In this document: positions 1 through 9,100 of the stretch, one piece after another
How positions within the stretch are numbered: the first letter of the stretch is position 1
Layout: every line of letters begins with the position of its first letter
Source of the DNA: an uncultured Granulicella sp.
Lineage (GTDB): Bacteria; Acidobacteriota; Terriglobia; Terriglobales; Acidobacteriaceae
NCBI GenBank assembly: GCA_937873265.1
Contig: CALMVL010000044.1
Coordinates: 1,113-36,548 of the forward strand
Reading direction: 5' to 3'
Length of the DNA: 35,436 nt
Program-made: the position numbers and the translations under genes
The notes under the pieces: model-generated
Told to the model about the DNA's origin: nothing
The model's input: the letters and a program-made list of their open reading frames with translations, nothing else
Databases searched by the model: none

Positions 1-1
1 G

Positions 2-298
2 GGGTGGGACGAGGCGACCAGCGTGGAATACCTGAAAACTCTGGCGATCTCGCGGATGTTCCTGGACAACATCGAGAATGTGCAGGCGAGCTGGGTGACG
101 CAGGGGCTGAAGGTGCTGCAGCTTGGACTGCGGTTTGGCGGCAATGATGTGGGCTCGGTGATGCTGGAAGAGAATGTGGTGAAGGCGGCGGGGACGAGTA
201 ACTGCACGACAGAGGAGGAGCTGCGGCGAATCATTCGGGATGCGGGGTTTCAGCCGGTGCAGCGGGATACGCTGTATCGGACGATGTATTTGAACTAG
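2..298 (+). CDS. mqnC: cyclic dehypoxanthinyl futalosine synthase MqnC, C-terminal fragment
   Basis: This is the last 98 residues of a gene that begins left of the window. The open frame runs in from the edge without a start. The fragment carries the MqnC-type C-terminal half: NIQASW-like NVQASWVTQGLK, then LGLRFGGNDVGSVMLEENVV, then a TEEELRRIIRDAGFQPVQRD tail. MqnC is a radical-SAM enzyme that cyclises dehypoxanthinyl futalosine in the futalosine pathway to menaquinone. The CxxxCxxC cluster motif would lie upstream and cannot be checked here. The downstream ICMT-family gene starts only 22 nt after the stop, so the two may be co-transcribed. The related radical-SAM enzyme MqnE is the main alternative, but the GGNDVGSVMLEENVV block fits MqnC better. 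Confidence 0.88.
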   Translation, partial: GWDEATSVEYLKTLAISRMFLDNIENVQASWVTQGLKVLQLGLRFGGNDVGSVMLEENVVKAAGTSNCTTEEELRRIIRDAGFQPVQRDTLYRTMYLN

Positions 299-320
299 CA
301 ATGGTGGGCGGGGAGCTCGG

Positions 321-890
321 ATGACGGCCGCGGGCGTGGGTTCGTTCTTGTACTGGACATGGGTGGCGTCCGAAGTGGGGATTCTGATCGGAACGCGCAC
401 GCGGCGGAGCACGGGTGAGGTGCGCGACCAAGGATCGCTGCTTGTGCTGTGGTTTTCGATCGGGGGGTCGATCGCGGTGGCGAAGACGACCGGCGCAATG
501 GTTGGGCCGACGATTGCCGGTGGCGCGTCCTGGGTCGCTTGGGCGGGAGTTTTGATGTTTGTGACCGGTCTGGCGGTCCGGTGGACGGCGATCCTGAGCC
601 TGGGCCAGTCGTTCAGTGCGAATGTGGCGATTCACTCGTCACAGACGCTGTATCGTCGGGGTTTGTACCGGTTTGTCCGGCATCCCTCGTATACCGGGCT
701 GGTGCTGATCTTCGTGGCGATCGGGCTGTCGACGCGCAACTGGGTAGGCCTGGTGATCATGGTGGTGATCCCGACTGCCGCGCTGCTGTACCGGATTGGC
801 GTGGAAGAGGCGGCGCTGACGGCAGCGTTTGGCGGCGAGTATGTGACGTATCGCCAGGATACGAAGCGGCTGATCCCTGGGTTGTACTGA
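321..890 (+). CDS. isoprenylcysteine carboxyl methyltransferase (ICMT)-family membrane protein
   Basis: A 189-residue integral membrane protein with about five hydrophobic segments. The C-terminal half carries the ICMT/PEMT signature: YRFVRHPSYTG (R120-H121-P122 with Y124) followed by a paired glutamate (E162-E163) and YVTYRQDTKRLIPGLY at the end. In the family these residues bind S-adenosylmethionine and position the methyl acceptor at the membrane face. Bacterial members have mostly unassigned lipid or small-molecule substrates, so no substrate is proposed. The start is supported by GGGGAG placed 5 nt before the ATG. It follows mqnC by 22 nt. Methylation of a quinone or lipid would be an attractive guess from this neighbour, but nothing in the sequence shows it. 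Confidence 0.8.
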   Translation: MTAAGVGSFLYWTWVASEVGILIGTRTRRSTGEVRDQGSLLVLWFSIGGSIAVAKTTGAMVGPTIAGGASWVAWAGVLMFVTGLAVRWTAILSLGQSFSANVAIHSSQTLYRRGLYRFVRHPSYTGLVLIFVAIGLSTRNWVGLVIMVVIPTAALLYRIGVEEAALTAAFGGEYVTYRQDTKRLIPGLY

Positions 891-1000
891 AGGGCCGAGG
901 CTGGGAACGGAGGCGCTCTCCGAGCACGACGGAGAGCTTCGGGCGGGAACGATGCTGGTGCGCTGGCGAGATCGAGCGGAGGGGATCCCGCCGGATCACG

Positions 1001-1006
1001 TAGAAT
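1001..1006 (+). promoter_or_regulatory. candidate -10 box (TAGAAT) for the GT2 gene
   Basis: TAGAAT matches TATAAT at five of six positions and lies 16 nt before the GTG start (43 nt before the alternative ATG). The same context CACGTAGAATCC recurs before the DUF1015 gene at 28613. No good -35 box is visible. Confidence 0.35.
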
Positions 1007-1022
1007 CCTGTAGACGCGCGAG

Positions 1023-2696
1023 GTGACGCTTCTGCGGGGTTGGACGGACATGCTGGGGACGGCGGTGCAGCTGGCTCCGAGGGGGCTGGGGCACTACTGG
1101 CGCTCGCATTATGGCGACAAGACCTTTGAACACCTGTACCGGTGGAACTGGTTCGACACGACACTGTTGATTCCCTACTTCTGCGTGATGCTGGTGCTCG
1201 CGTTCTATGGGATTCATCGGTATCAGCTGGTTTGGCTGTACTACCGGAACAGGAAGAACGAGGCGCGGTCGGCGGAGCCGCCGATGCGGTTTGCGGCGGG
1301 CGAGCTGCCGTTTTTGACAGTTCAGCTGCCGATCTTCAATGAACAGTTTGTGGTGAACCGGCTGGTGGATTCGGTTTGCCGGATTGAGTACCCGCGGGAC
1401 CGGTTTGAGATTCAGGTGCTCGATGATTCAACCGACGAGACGCGCGAGGTGGCGCGGGGTGTGGTGGAGCGATACGCGACGGGTTTCGGGGATCTGCCAC
1501 CGCAGCCGGTTCACTACATTCACCGGACGAACCGGCATGGGTACAAGGCGGGGGCGCTCGACGCGGGACTGCAGACGGCGAAGGGCGAGTTGGTGGCGAT
1601 CTTTGACGCGGATTTTCAGCCGCCGGCGGATTGGGCGATGCGGGTGGTGCACCACTTTGCCGAGCCGGGGATTGGGATGGTGCAGACGCGATGGACGCAC
1701 CTGAACCGGGATTACAGCTTTCTGACGCAGGTTGAGGCGATTCTGCTGGACGGGCACTTTGTGCTGGAGCATGGGGGGCGGTCGCGCGCCGGGGTGTTTT
1801 TCAACTTCAACGGCACGGCGGGAATGTGGCGGCGACGGGTGATCGGGGAGGCGGGTGGGTGGCAGCACGACACGCTCACCGAGGACACGGACCTGAGTTA
1901 CCGGGCGCAGCTGATCGGGTGGAAGTTCAAATACTTGCAGGATGTGGAGTGCCCAGCGGAGTTGCCGATCGAGATGACGGCATTTAAGACGCAGCAAGCG
2001 CGGTGGGCGAAGGGGCTGATCCAGACGGGCAAGAAGATTTTGCCGAGGGTGCTCGAGAGCGATGCACCGTGGCATACCAAGCTCGAGGCGTGGTACCACC
2101 TTACGGCGAATGTTAGCTATCCGCTGATGATCGTGCTCAGCGTGCTGCTCATGCCGGCGATGGTGATTCGGAGCTGGCAGGGATACATCCAGATGTTGCT
2201 GATTGATGTGCCGTTGTTTCTGGCGAGCACGGCTTCAGTATCAACGTTTTACCTGGTGAGTCAGAAGGAACTGCATCGAAAGACGTGGTGGAAGTCGTTG
2301 CCGTACATCCCGTTTGTGTTGGCTCTGGGCGGAGTTGGGCTAACGATCTCGAACACAAAGGCCGTGATGGAGGCGTTCTTTGGGGTGCAAAGCGCGTTTG
2401 CGCGGACACCGAAGTACAGCGTGAAGAAAAAGGGCGAGAAGAGTCAGGCAAAGGTCTACCGGAAGCGGCTGGGGTGGATGCCGTGGATGGAGTTGGCGAT
2501 CGGTGCGTATTTTCTGTGGACGGTTTGGTATGCGATCTCGACGGAAAACTACTTCACTGTGCCTTTTCTGCTGCTGTTTGTTTTTGGTTATTGGTACACG
2601 GGACTGCTGAGTCTGCTGCAGGGGCGGTTTGAGCGGGGCAGCGGCGCGACGGCTGGGCAGGAGATACATGAAAAGCCCTACCCGGCGGGAATTTAG
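1023..2696 (+). CDS. processive family 2 glycosyltransferase (cellulose synthase-like/CslA-like)
   Basis: A 557-residue membrane glycosyltransferase with a GT-A catalytic domain (about residues 95-330) between an N-terminal membrane segment and several C-terminal ones. The processive GT2 motifs are complete: D134-D135 in VLDDSTDE, D195-A-D197 in IFDADFQPP, T286-E-D288 in LTEDTD, and Q324-QARW. The blocks NRHGYKAGAL, FNFNGTAGMWR and GWKFKYL resemble plant CslA mannan synthases and bacterial relatives. The expected role is transfer of a hexose from a nucleotide sugar to a growing beta-linked chain or lipid acceptor at the inner membrane. The product cannot be read from sequence; beta-mannan, beta-glucan or an O-antigen-like chain are all possible. 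The start is GTG here; an ATG at 1050 is an alternative. The next gene starts 2 nt after the stop, suggesting one transcript. Confidence 0.9.
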   Translation: MTLLRGWTDMLGTAVQLAPRGLGHYWRSHYGDKTFEHLYRWNWFDTTLLIPYFCVMLVLAFYGIHRYQLVWLYYRNRKNEARSAEPPMRFAAGELPFLTVQLPIFNEQFVVNRLVDSVCRIEYPRDRFEIQVLDDSTDETREVARGVVERYATGFGDLPPQPVHYIHRTNRHGYKAGALDAGLQTAKGELVAIFDADFQPPADWAMRVVHHFAEPGIGMVQTRWTHLNRDYSFLTQVEAILLDGHFVLEHGGRSRAGVFFNFNGTAGMWRRRVIGEAGGWQHDTLTEDTDLSYRAQLIGWKFKYLQDVECPAELPIEMTAFKTQQARWAKGLIQTGKKILPRVLESDAPWHTKLEAWYHLTANVSYPLMIVLSVLLMPAMVIRSWQGYIQMLLIDVPLFLASTASVSTFYLVSQKELHRKTWWKSLPYIPFVLALGGVGLTISNTKAVMEAFFGVQSAFARTPKYSVKKKGEKSQAKVYRKRLGWMPWMELAIGAYFLWTVWYAISTENYFTVPFLLLFVFGYWYTGLLSLLQGRFERGSGATAGQEIHEKPYPAGI

Positions 2697-2698
2697 CC

Positions 2699-3076
2699 AT
2701 GCATGGACAGACACTGGTGGGGGCATTTTTTGCTGCATTGCTGGTTCCGGTGATTGGAATGGCGTTCTGCTGGCGAGCGTGGCGGAAGCGGGCGTATCCG
2801 GAGCGGAAACGACAACGGGTGGCGCATGCCGGGCTCGCCGTGGGCAGCGTTGCCGTGGTGTTTGCTGCGGCGCTGCCGGCTTTTGCGATGCTGCCGGTAC
2901 ACCTGCAGAGCGGCGCTTCGGAGATGCTGGCCGGGATAGGTATGGTGGCGGGGGTTGCGGCATGTCCGTTGGCGGCGGTGCTGCTGGGGTTCGGGTTCGG
3001 GTTGGAACGCTGGCTGGGAATGGCTTGTGTGCTGCTGGCATTGTCGGGCGATATGGCGATGCTGCTTGGCGCGTAG
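2699..3076 (+). CDS. small membrane protein of unknown function
   Basis: A 125-residue protein with about four hydrophobic segments (roughly residues 5-24, 45-66, 78-100 and 104-124) and a basic loop WRKRAYPERKRQR near residue 30, which suggests a cytoplasmic side. I do not recognise a family. It begins 2 nt after the GT2 stop codon, so it is probably translated from the same mRNA and could be an accessory to that glycosyltransferase. That role is inferred from position only. Confidence 0.6.
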   Translation: MHGQTLVGAFFAALLVPVIGMAFCWRAWRKRAYPERKRQRVAHAGLAVGSVAVVFAAALPAFAMLPVHLQSGASEMLAGIGMVAGVAACPLAAVLLGFGFGLERWLGMACVLLALSGDMAMLLGA

Positions 3077-3124
3077 CCGAACGTTCTCGCAATCGCGATC
3101 GAGGGACGACCAGGACCGCTCGGG

Positions 3125-3130
3125 TATGAT
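3125..3130 (+). promoter_or_regulatory. candidate -10 box (TATGAT) for the M24 peptidase
   Basis: TATGAT is five of six to consensus and ends 9 nt before the ATG at 3140. There is no Shine-Dalgarno between them, which fits a leaderless or almost leaderless transcript. The -35 is not evident. Confidence 0.4.
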
Positions 3131-3139
3131 GGGCACCTA

Positions 3140-4528
3140 ATGGAAACGATGGGGATGCGACGTATCGTGTGGGCGGTGTGCCTGCTACTGACGGCGGTAG
3201 CGGGATTGGGGCAAGCGCTCGAGTCGGTGCCTAAGGCGGAGTATCGGGCACGGCGCGTGGCGCTGGGCGGCAGAGTTCGGGGAGGGGTGGCTGTACTGTT
3301 TGCGGGTGAAGAGCCGCTGCTGGACTTCATGCCGTTTCGGCAGGATGCTGATTTCTACTATCTGACTGGTTGGACGGAGCCGGGAGCTGCGTTGGTGGTG
3401 ATCGGGCCGGGGCCGGCGACAACGGTGGCGCGCCTCGGGACGGAGGTGCCGGCGCATACCTACCGCGAGGTGCTGTTTCTGCCGGAACGCGACCTGGTGA
3501 TGGAAAAGTACACCGGCGCGAAGATGGATGCGAAGACTTCGGGTGTCGCGGCAATGACGGGAGTGGACGAGGTGCTGCCGATGAGTGCGCTGCCGGCAGT
3601 GCTCACTGATTTTCTGAAAGTGGACCGGATCGGCCGCGGGCGGTATGTGTGGACGCAGGGGAACGTAGCCGCCGCGAATGCAACGAAGACGCTGCTGGCG
3701 GCGATCTTCGGTCAGACGACGCCGCCTCCGGACAATGACGTGAGCACGCTGACGACCCAACTGCGAGAGGTAAAGTCACCGGCGGAGATTGCGCTGCTAA
3801 GAAAGGCGAGCGACGCCTCGATCAACGGCCAATTAGCGGGGATGCGAACGATCCGGCCGGGCGTGCGGGAACGGACGGTGGGGGCAATTGAGTTGGAAAA
3901 GATGATGGAGGAGGGCTGCGAGCGACCGAGCTATGCGCCGATCGTCGGATCGGGGCCGAATGCGACGACGCTACACTACGCCGCCAACTCTCGGGTGATG
4001 GAGAAAGGAGACGTGGTTGTGATCGATGAGGCAGGCGAGTACTCGATGTATGCCTCGGACATTACACGGACGATGCCGGTGGATGGGCACTTTACGCCGC
4101 GGCAGCGGGAGATCTACGAGGTTGTTCTGGGGGCGCAGCGGGCGGCGGCGGCAGCGTTTGTCGCTGGCAAGATGCGGCTGGGCAACGTAAACCAGCGCGG
4201 CCCGGAGGTGACCGACACGCTCGATAAGGTGGCGTATGACTACATCAACACGCACGGCAAGGATCTGCACGGGGAGCCGCTGGGCAAATACTTCCTGCAC
4301 GGGCTGGGGCATTCGGTAGGCATCGATGTGCACGACCCCTACGATCCGAAGGCGCCGATCGACAAGGGGTGGGTCTTTACAATCGAGCCGGGCGTTTACA
4401 TTCCGGAGGAGCAGATCGGCGTGCGTATCGAGGACGTCTTTTATGTGGATGAGCACGGTGCGCTTGTCGACCTGATTGCGAAGCTGCCGCATGAACCGGC
4501 TGACATCGAGTCGGCGATGCGGCACTAG
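3140..4528 (+). CDS. secreted M24-family Xaa-Pro aminopeptidase (PepP-like)
   Basis: A 462-residue protein with a signal peptide (MRRIVWAVCLLLTAVAG, cleavage probably after GQA near residue 26), an AMP_N-type N-terminal domain (residues 27-190) and a pita-bread M24 domain (about 215-450). All five dinuclear metal ligands are present: D296 and D307 (DEAGEYSMYASDITRT), H391 (GLGHSVGIDVHD), E416 (FTIEPGVYIP) and E431 (VRIEDVF). The family removes the N-terminal residue from peptides with proline at position 2, using Mn or Zn ions. The signal peptide places it in the periplasm or outside, unlike cytoplasmic PepP of E. coli, so it probably takes part in peptide scavenging. Alternative starts lie at codons 4 and 6. 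The next gene begins 11 nt after the stop. Confidence 0.9.
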   Translation: METMGMRRIVWAVCLLLTAVAGLGQALESVPKAEYRARRVALGGRVRGGVAVLFAGEEPLLDFMPFRQDADFYYLTGWTEPGAALVVIGPGPATTVARLGTEVPAHTYREVLFLPERDLVMEKYTGAKMDAKTSGVAAMTGVDEVLPMSALPAVLTDFLKVDRIGRGRYVWTQGNVAAANATKTLLAAIFGQTTPPPDNDVSTLTTQLREVKSPAEIALLRKASDASINGQLAGMRTIRPGVRERTVGAIELEKMMEEGCERPSYAPIVGSGPNATTLHYAANSRVMEKGDVVVIDEAGEYSMYASDITRTMPVDGHFTPRQREIYEVVLGAQRAAAAAFVAGKMRLGNVNQRGPEVTDTLDKVAYDYINTHGKDLHGEPLGKYFLHGLGHSVGIDVHDPYDPKAPIDKGWVFTIEPGVYIPEEQIGVRIEDVFYVDEHGALVDLIAKLPHEPADIESAMRH

Positions 4529-4539
4529 GAGCGGCCGCG

Positions 4540-4923
4540 ATGCTGGGCACACTGGTAGTGGTCGGAGCTGGTCTGGCGCTAGGATATGTTTTGGTGGTCG
4601 TGTGCGCGCTCGCGGCGACCATCGGAATCGCGGCTGCGGCCCCGCGATTCGTGGTGCGAGACCATTATCTGCGTCCAGGGTATAAGCTGCTGCACGAGGC
4701 GGCATGGACAGCTGCGTCGCTTGGGGGCGGCTTTCTCGCGGCAGCCGCGGTGGGATCGAGGCCGCTGGCGTGGTCGGCAGGTGCTGGATTGATAGCGGCT
4801 CTGCTGTTGATACTTTGGACGAACTCCTGGGAGGCACGGCAGCGCGGGTTGCCGCACCAGATTCTCATCACAGTGCTGACATGCGCCGGCGTGGCGGGTG
4901 GGGTGTTCTTGCGCGTGCGCTGA
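4540..4923 (+). CDS. small membrane protein of unknown function
   Basis: A 127-residue protein with about four hydrophobic segments (roughly 5-35, 55-75, 77-95 and 107-123). A Shine-Dalgarno AGGAG lies 9 nt before the ATG. It follows the M24 peptidase by 11 nt and is followed immediately by a strong terminator, so it is the last gene of this rightward run. I recognise no family and propose no function. Confidence 0.6.
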   Translation: MLGTLVVVGAGLALGYVLVVVCALAATIGIAAAAPRFVVRDHYLRPGYKLLHEAAWTAASLGGGFLAAAAVGSRPLAWSAGAGLIAALLLILWTNSWEARQRGLPHQILITVLTCAGVAGGVFLRVR

Positions 4924-4928
4924 GACAT

Positions 4929-4958
4929 AAAGAGGCCCGTCCGGAGACGGGCCTCTTT
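4929..4958. terminator. strong bidirectional intrinsic terminator
   Basis: A perfect 13-bp inverted repeat (4929-4941 with 4946-4958) around the tetraloop CGGA. The stem runs AAAGAGGCCCGTC and ends in TTT on each strand. It lies 5 nt after the stop of the + strand membrane-protein gene and 16 nt beyond the stop of the convergent outer-membrane gene, so it can serve both transcripts. Confidence 0.9.
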
Positions 4959-4974
4959 GTGCGGGGCTAACAGG

Positions 4975-5997
4975 TTAGAAGCGGATGCCGACCGTCACTG
5001 GGAAGTAGCCGGTGCGAGCGTTCGATGGTGGGTAGTCGCTATTCACAGAGTTCGTGCTGGCGCTGTTGAAGACCTCGACGTAGCGGGCCTCGGCGAAAAA
5101 GCGCTCCCCGGCAAAGCGGGATGCTTTGTAGGTGAAGCCGATGCCGCCGTTGATGCCGCCGGCGTTGTTGGAGTAGTTCTCGAGAGTTTGATTGGCCACG
5201 TACTCGTACGGACCATAGAAGTAGCTATACCCGACGGAGACCGTGGGCAGGGTGAAGTTGGTGATTTTGCGGTAGAAACCGCCGCCGACGACCACATATG
5301 CGCTGGTCTTGTCACCCTCGTGGAAGGTATATGTCGGGTTGAGGGTAAGCGACCACACGTGAGCGTTGCCATCCAGACCGTCGAAGTTTGTCGTTGTGCC
5401 AGTGGTTGGATTGGTCAGCGTTCCATACAGTGTGTTGAACACGTTGGTCTGGCTTGTGAGCGTGCCGCCAGTGATGCCGAAGTGATCGTAGTTGTACTCC
5501 GCCATGACGCCAAACTTACGGTTGAAGTTGATGCCTGCTCCGGCCTTGAAGCTGTAGCTCAGATCCGTGCGCTTCCCTGTAGCCCCGGTTGGCGTAGTGA
5601 ATCCAGCGCCGGCTTCAAAGGTGTAGCGGTTCGAACCATCGGCGTTGTGGCCGCGATCCTGATAACGCGGGCGTCCGTAACGGCGGCGCGGCGGCGGCTG
5701 CGTATCAGAGGAGGCACCCTCTGGAGAGAGATTGAAGCGTTCGGCGGCGGCGGAGTCCGGGGCCGCGCTGCTCAGATCGCTACTGGCGGCGCTGCTCGAG
5801 TAGTTCAGATCGGGTGTCGAAAGATCTACGGGAGCCTTTGCTTCGGCCAAAAAGTTGATCGTCTCCGGAGCTGCCGAGTTGACGGGAAGGGGCTGCTGCG
5901 CGTGAAGGGCAACGCCAGTTGCAACGGTGAACAGACCGGCGGTTGCGGCATACATCAGGCGGACGGCGAGACGTCGGGGAGTTTGGGAGGTTTGCAT
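4975..5997 (-). CDS. outer-membrane beta-barrel protein
   Basis: A 340-residue exported protein. It has a signal peptide (RRLAVRLMYAATAGLFTVATG, cleavage near HAQ-QPLP), then a Ser/Ala/Pro-rich linker of about 75 residues ending in a basic stretch (PPPRRRYGRPRYQ). A C-terminal beta-barrel of about 220 residues follows, with alternating strands such as YTFEAGAGF, KFGVMAEYNYDHFG and HVWSLTLNPTYTF. It ends TVGIRF, the terminal phenylalanine expected for BAM-dependent insertion. The open frame extends upstream to 6303, but I place the start at the ATG that precedes the signal peptide, with AAGGAG 11 nt before it. It resembles OmpA-like or porin-family beta-barrel proteins annotated in Terriglobia. 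Whether it is a porin or a structural protein cannot be read from sequence. Confidence 0.8.
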   Translation of the reverse strand: MQTSQTPRRLAVRLMYAATAGLFTVATGVALHAQQPLPVNSAAPETINFLAEAKAPVDLSTPDLNYSSSAASSDLSSAAPDSAAAERFNLSPEGASSDTQPPPRRRYGRPRYQDRGHNADGSNRYTFEAGAGFTTPTGATGKRTDLSYSFKAGAGINFNRKFGVMAEYNYDHFGITGGTLTSQTNVFNTLYGTLTNPTTGTTTNFDGLDGNAHVWSLTLNPTYTFHEGDKTSAYVVVGGGFYRKITNFTLPTVSVGYSYFYGPYEYVANQTLENYSNNAGGINGGIGFTYKASRFAGERFFAEARYVEVFNSASTNSVNSDYPPSNARTGYFPVTVGIRF

Positions 5998-6165
5998 CTG
6001 TGTTGAAGCTCCTTGGTGCACGTAAATCTCTGGTGCGATGAACCCGAACTGCACCATGTAGTTGCTGTATGAGACGCACGAGCGAGGCACTAGGACCACC
6101 TCATCGGCAGCGGACTCGATCCGAGCAAAAAAGAGAAGTAGAACGATGCGCCCGTTCGATGCTGC

Positions 6166-6181
6166 TCCACCTAAAGGTGGA
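6166..6181 (-). terminator. short inverted repeat directly after the rng stop codon
   Basis: TCCACCT and AGGTGGA (7 bp) flank two bases and abut the TAG stop of rng on the minus strand. There is no adjacent U-run; a TTTTTT tract lies only about 40 nt further on. It may be a weak terminator or an mRNA 3'-end protector. Confidence 0.3.
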
Positions 6182-9100
6182 CTAGTGGATGTCGAATTGC
6201 TCGGGATGGAGCGTCGGGTCGGACTTGACCAGGATGGTCTTGCCCACGAGCTCCTCCATCTCCTGGAGCCAGCGCGTGCCGGGGCTTTTGAGCTGCTTGA
6301 CAACTTCCGGGTTGACGCGGAGCATCACGTCACCGCGATCGAGGTGTTTCTGCATCTTCCGCATCTCGACGAAGATGTCGTTGCAAATGGTTACAGGCGA
6401 CTTGGTCATGCCGGTTCCCTGGCAGATCGTGCAGGTTGTCGAAAGCGTCCGCTCAAGGCTTTGCTTGACGCGCTTGCGCGTGATGGCGACCAGGCCAAAG
6501 TCATTGAATTGCAGGACCTTCGAAGGTGCGCGATCCTTTTTGAGCTCGTCTTCAAGGGCAGCCATGACGCGATTGCGGTTTTTGCGCTCGTCCATGTCGA
6601 TGAAATCAATGATGATGATGCCGCCGAGATCGCGAAGACGAATCTGCCGGACAATCTCGGGAATCGCGTCCAGGTTGGTCTTGACGATGGTGTCTTCGAG
6701 GCGCGCGGTCTTGCCGACGTACTTACCGGTATTGATGTCAATGGCGACCAAGGCTTCGGTCTGGTTGATCACGATCGATCCACCGGACTTGAGCCACACC
6801 TTCGAGCGCAGCGCTTTATTGATCTCTTCGGTGATGCCGAACTGCTCGAACAGCGGCGTGTCCTTGCTGTAGAGTTTGACGCGGCGGATGAGCGACGGCT
6901 GGAAACGTTGGAGGAAGCGAAGAATGCGCTCGTAATCGGTTTCGGTGTCGACCCAGATGGCGGAGAAGCTATCAGTTACCTGGTCGCGTAGGATGCGCTC
7001 GACGAGGTTGAGGTCGTGGTAGATGAGCGCGGGGCTTTTGGACGACTCAGACCGCTGCTTGATGTCGGCCCACAGATTGAGCAGGAAGCGAAGGTCGGAG
7101 CGGAGTTCCTCTTCGGTGGCTCCGGCTCCGGCGGTGCGAACGATAAATCCGCCCGAGGCGTCGCCTTTTTCGGACAGCAGGATCTCCTTGAGGCGGCGAC
7201 GCTCGCCGTCCGACTCGATTTTGCGGGAAACGCCGGTGTGGTTGACGGTGGGCATGAAGACCAAAAAGCGGCCCGGAAGCGCGATATGCGAGGTGATGCG
7301 CGCGCCTTTCTTGGCGATGGGCTCTTTCGCGATCTGAACAAGCACCTCCTGTCCTGGCTTCAGCAGATCGCTAATCGCGGGCAGGTTGGTGGTCTGCATG
7401 GAGGATCGGCCGTCGCGTCGGCCGGGGCGTGGGCTGCGGTCCGGATTGCGGTCGGGGCTGCCCGAGGCGCGGTCGAAGCCACCGGAGCTGCGGCCGCGGT
7501 CACGGCCACGGTTGTCGCCGCGGCGGCCAAAGTCGCGCCGGCTGTCATCACGGCGACGATGGTCGCGCCGTTCCGGCTCGTTGCCGGCCGAAGTGGCGGG
7601 CTCGGTACCCCGAGCGACAGCGCCGAACGAAGCTTCGGAGGTGTCGGTCAGATCGGCGGGAACGACGTCGTCGTCGGAGAGGGATGGATCGGTCGACGCA
7701 AAGTCTTCGTCTTCGAGTTCGTCCGCCTGGACGTAGAGGCCGTCGTGCGCGGCTTCCTCTTCTTCGAGGATCTCATCGTCGTCCATCTCGCCGGGCTCGT
7801 TGGGCTGCGTGATCTGGTCAATCGAAAGTTCACGGATCATGGTGCCAAGGTCAGCCACGCCCTCAAGTGTTTCCTGTTCGTATTCGGCAAATTCGTGAGC
7901 GCTCGCAAGCAGAGTTGGCGACTCAAACTCCTCGTCGTCGAGCACCTCTTCCTCGAGGGCGCCGTCGCCGGGGGCAAAGGAATGGAGGTCGTCTTCGCGC
8001 GACGTGGACGGGCGATGCGTTTCAGCAGACTCCGTCGACAGGGAGGCGGTTTCACCTTCCGTCAGGGCCGTAGGTTGGGCGGTGGCGCGAACTGCGGTCT
8101 CGTGCTGGATCGGAGCACTGGGTTCTGAGAACTCGCCCTCGGGCGGCGGGAGGGGCACTTCTGACAGCATCTCGCCCCCGGAGTTGATGGAGGTAAACTC
8201 GTGCCGAGGGCCTTCGGAATCGTGATCCGGGAAGAGTTCGACGGGCGGCTCGGCCTCCGGCAGATCGGTGTAGTTGTGAGGAGCTTCAAAATTCTCGGTG
8301 TGTAGGGGCGTGAGAGGGATATCAGGCTTGGGTGTTATGGTGTGGGCGCTCGAGAGCTCTGGCTGAGCGGAGATGGTACCTTGGCTCGCGTGCTCTTCGA
8401 GATCATCGACCGCAAGGGAGTTCGCGTCATCCGTAGGGGGCGCGCTCTGGCGATAGGTGCTGGGCGGGTTAGGGTCAAAGCGCAGGAATGCGGAGGCTTC
8501 GACCGGCTCGTATTCGGCAGTGGCCTCGGGTTGCGGCGCGGCCTCGTGCTCGATTTCGGCTGCGGGGACCTGCGATGGATCTGCTGCAGCAGCGAGCTCG
8601 GGGACCTCGCTCGGCACTGGAGCGACGCTCAAACCATCGGCGTCCGCGACAATGGACGGTGTGGGCGGCGCGACTTGCGCAGGAGCAGGACGAGGTGCCT
8701 GGGAGCGCGACTCGAAACGACTCTCAGAGCGTGGGGCGGACTGGGTTGCTGCGGCCCCACGCGAACGGCGTTGCAGGTTCTCACCGGGTAACACATCGCC
8801 ACCGTCCCATGCGCCAGGAAGGATGAACTCGGTCGAGGGCTTAGGGACGGATGCGGTCGGCGCGAGTACGGTGGCGTCCGCGGCGGACGCGGGACGATAC
8901 TTCGAGAGCGACTCGCCGGGAAGGATGACCGGCTCGCCAGCGGGCTCGATGTCGGCGACCTCGTCAAGCGTGGGGGTGGACTCCACACCGTAAAGCGAAC
9001 GGGACGGAGCGAAGCCACGCGGTGCCCGAGGCGCGCGCCGGTCACGATCACCGCGACCTCCGCGGCCACCATCACGGCTTCGGCCACCACGGTCCCCGCG

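Noticed and set aside
4957-6006. 349-codon plus-strand open frame
   Set aside because: Antisense to the outer-membrane protein gene, which has a signal peptide, barrel strands and a terminal phenylalanine, and it begins inside the intrinsic terminator region.
7016-8128. 370-codon plus-strand open frame antisense to rng, and similar ones up to 9757
   Set aside because: They mirror the low-complexity insert of RNase E/G. Conserved S1 and catalytic motifs on both sides fix the minus-strand frame.
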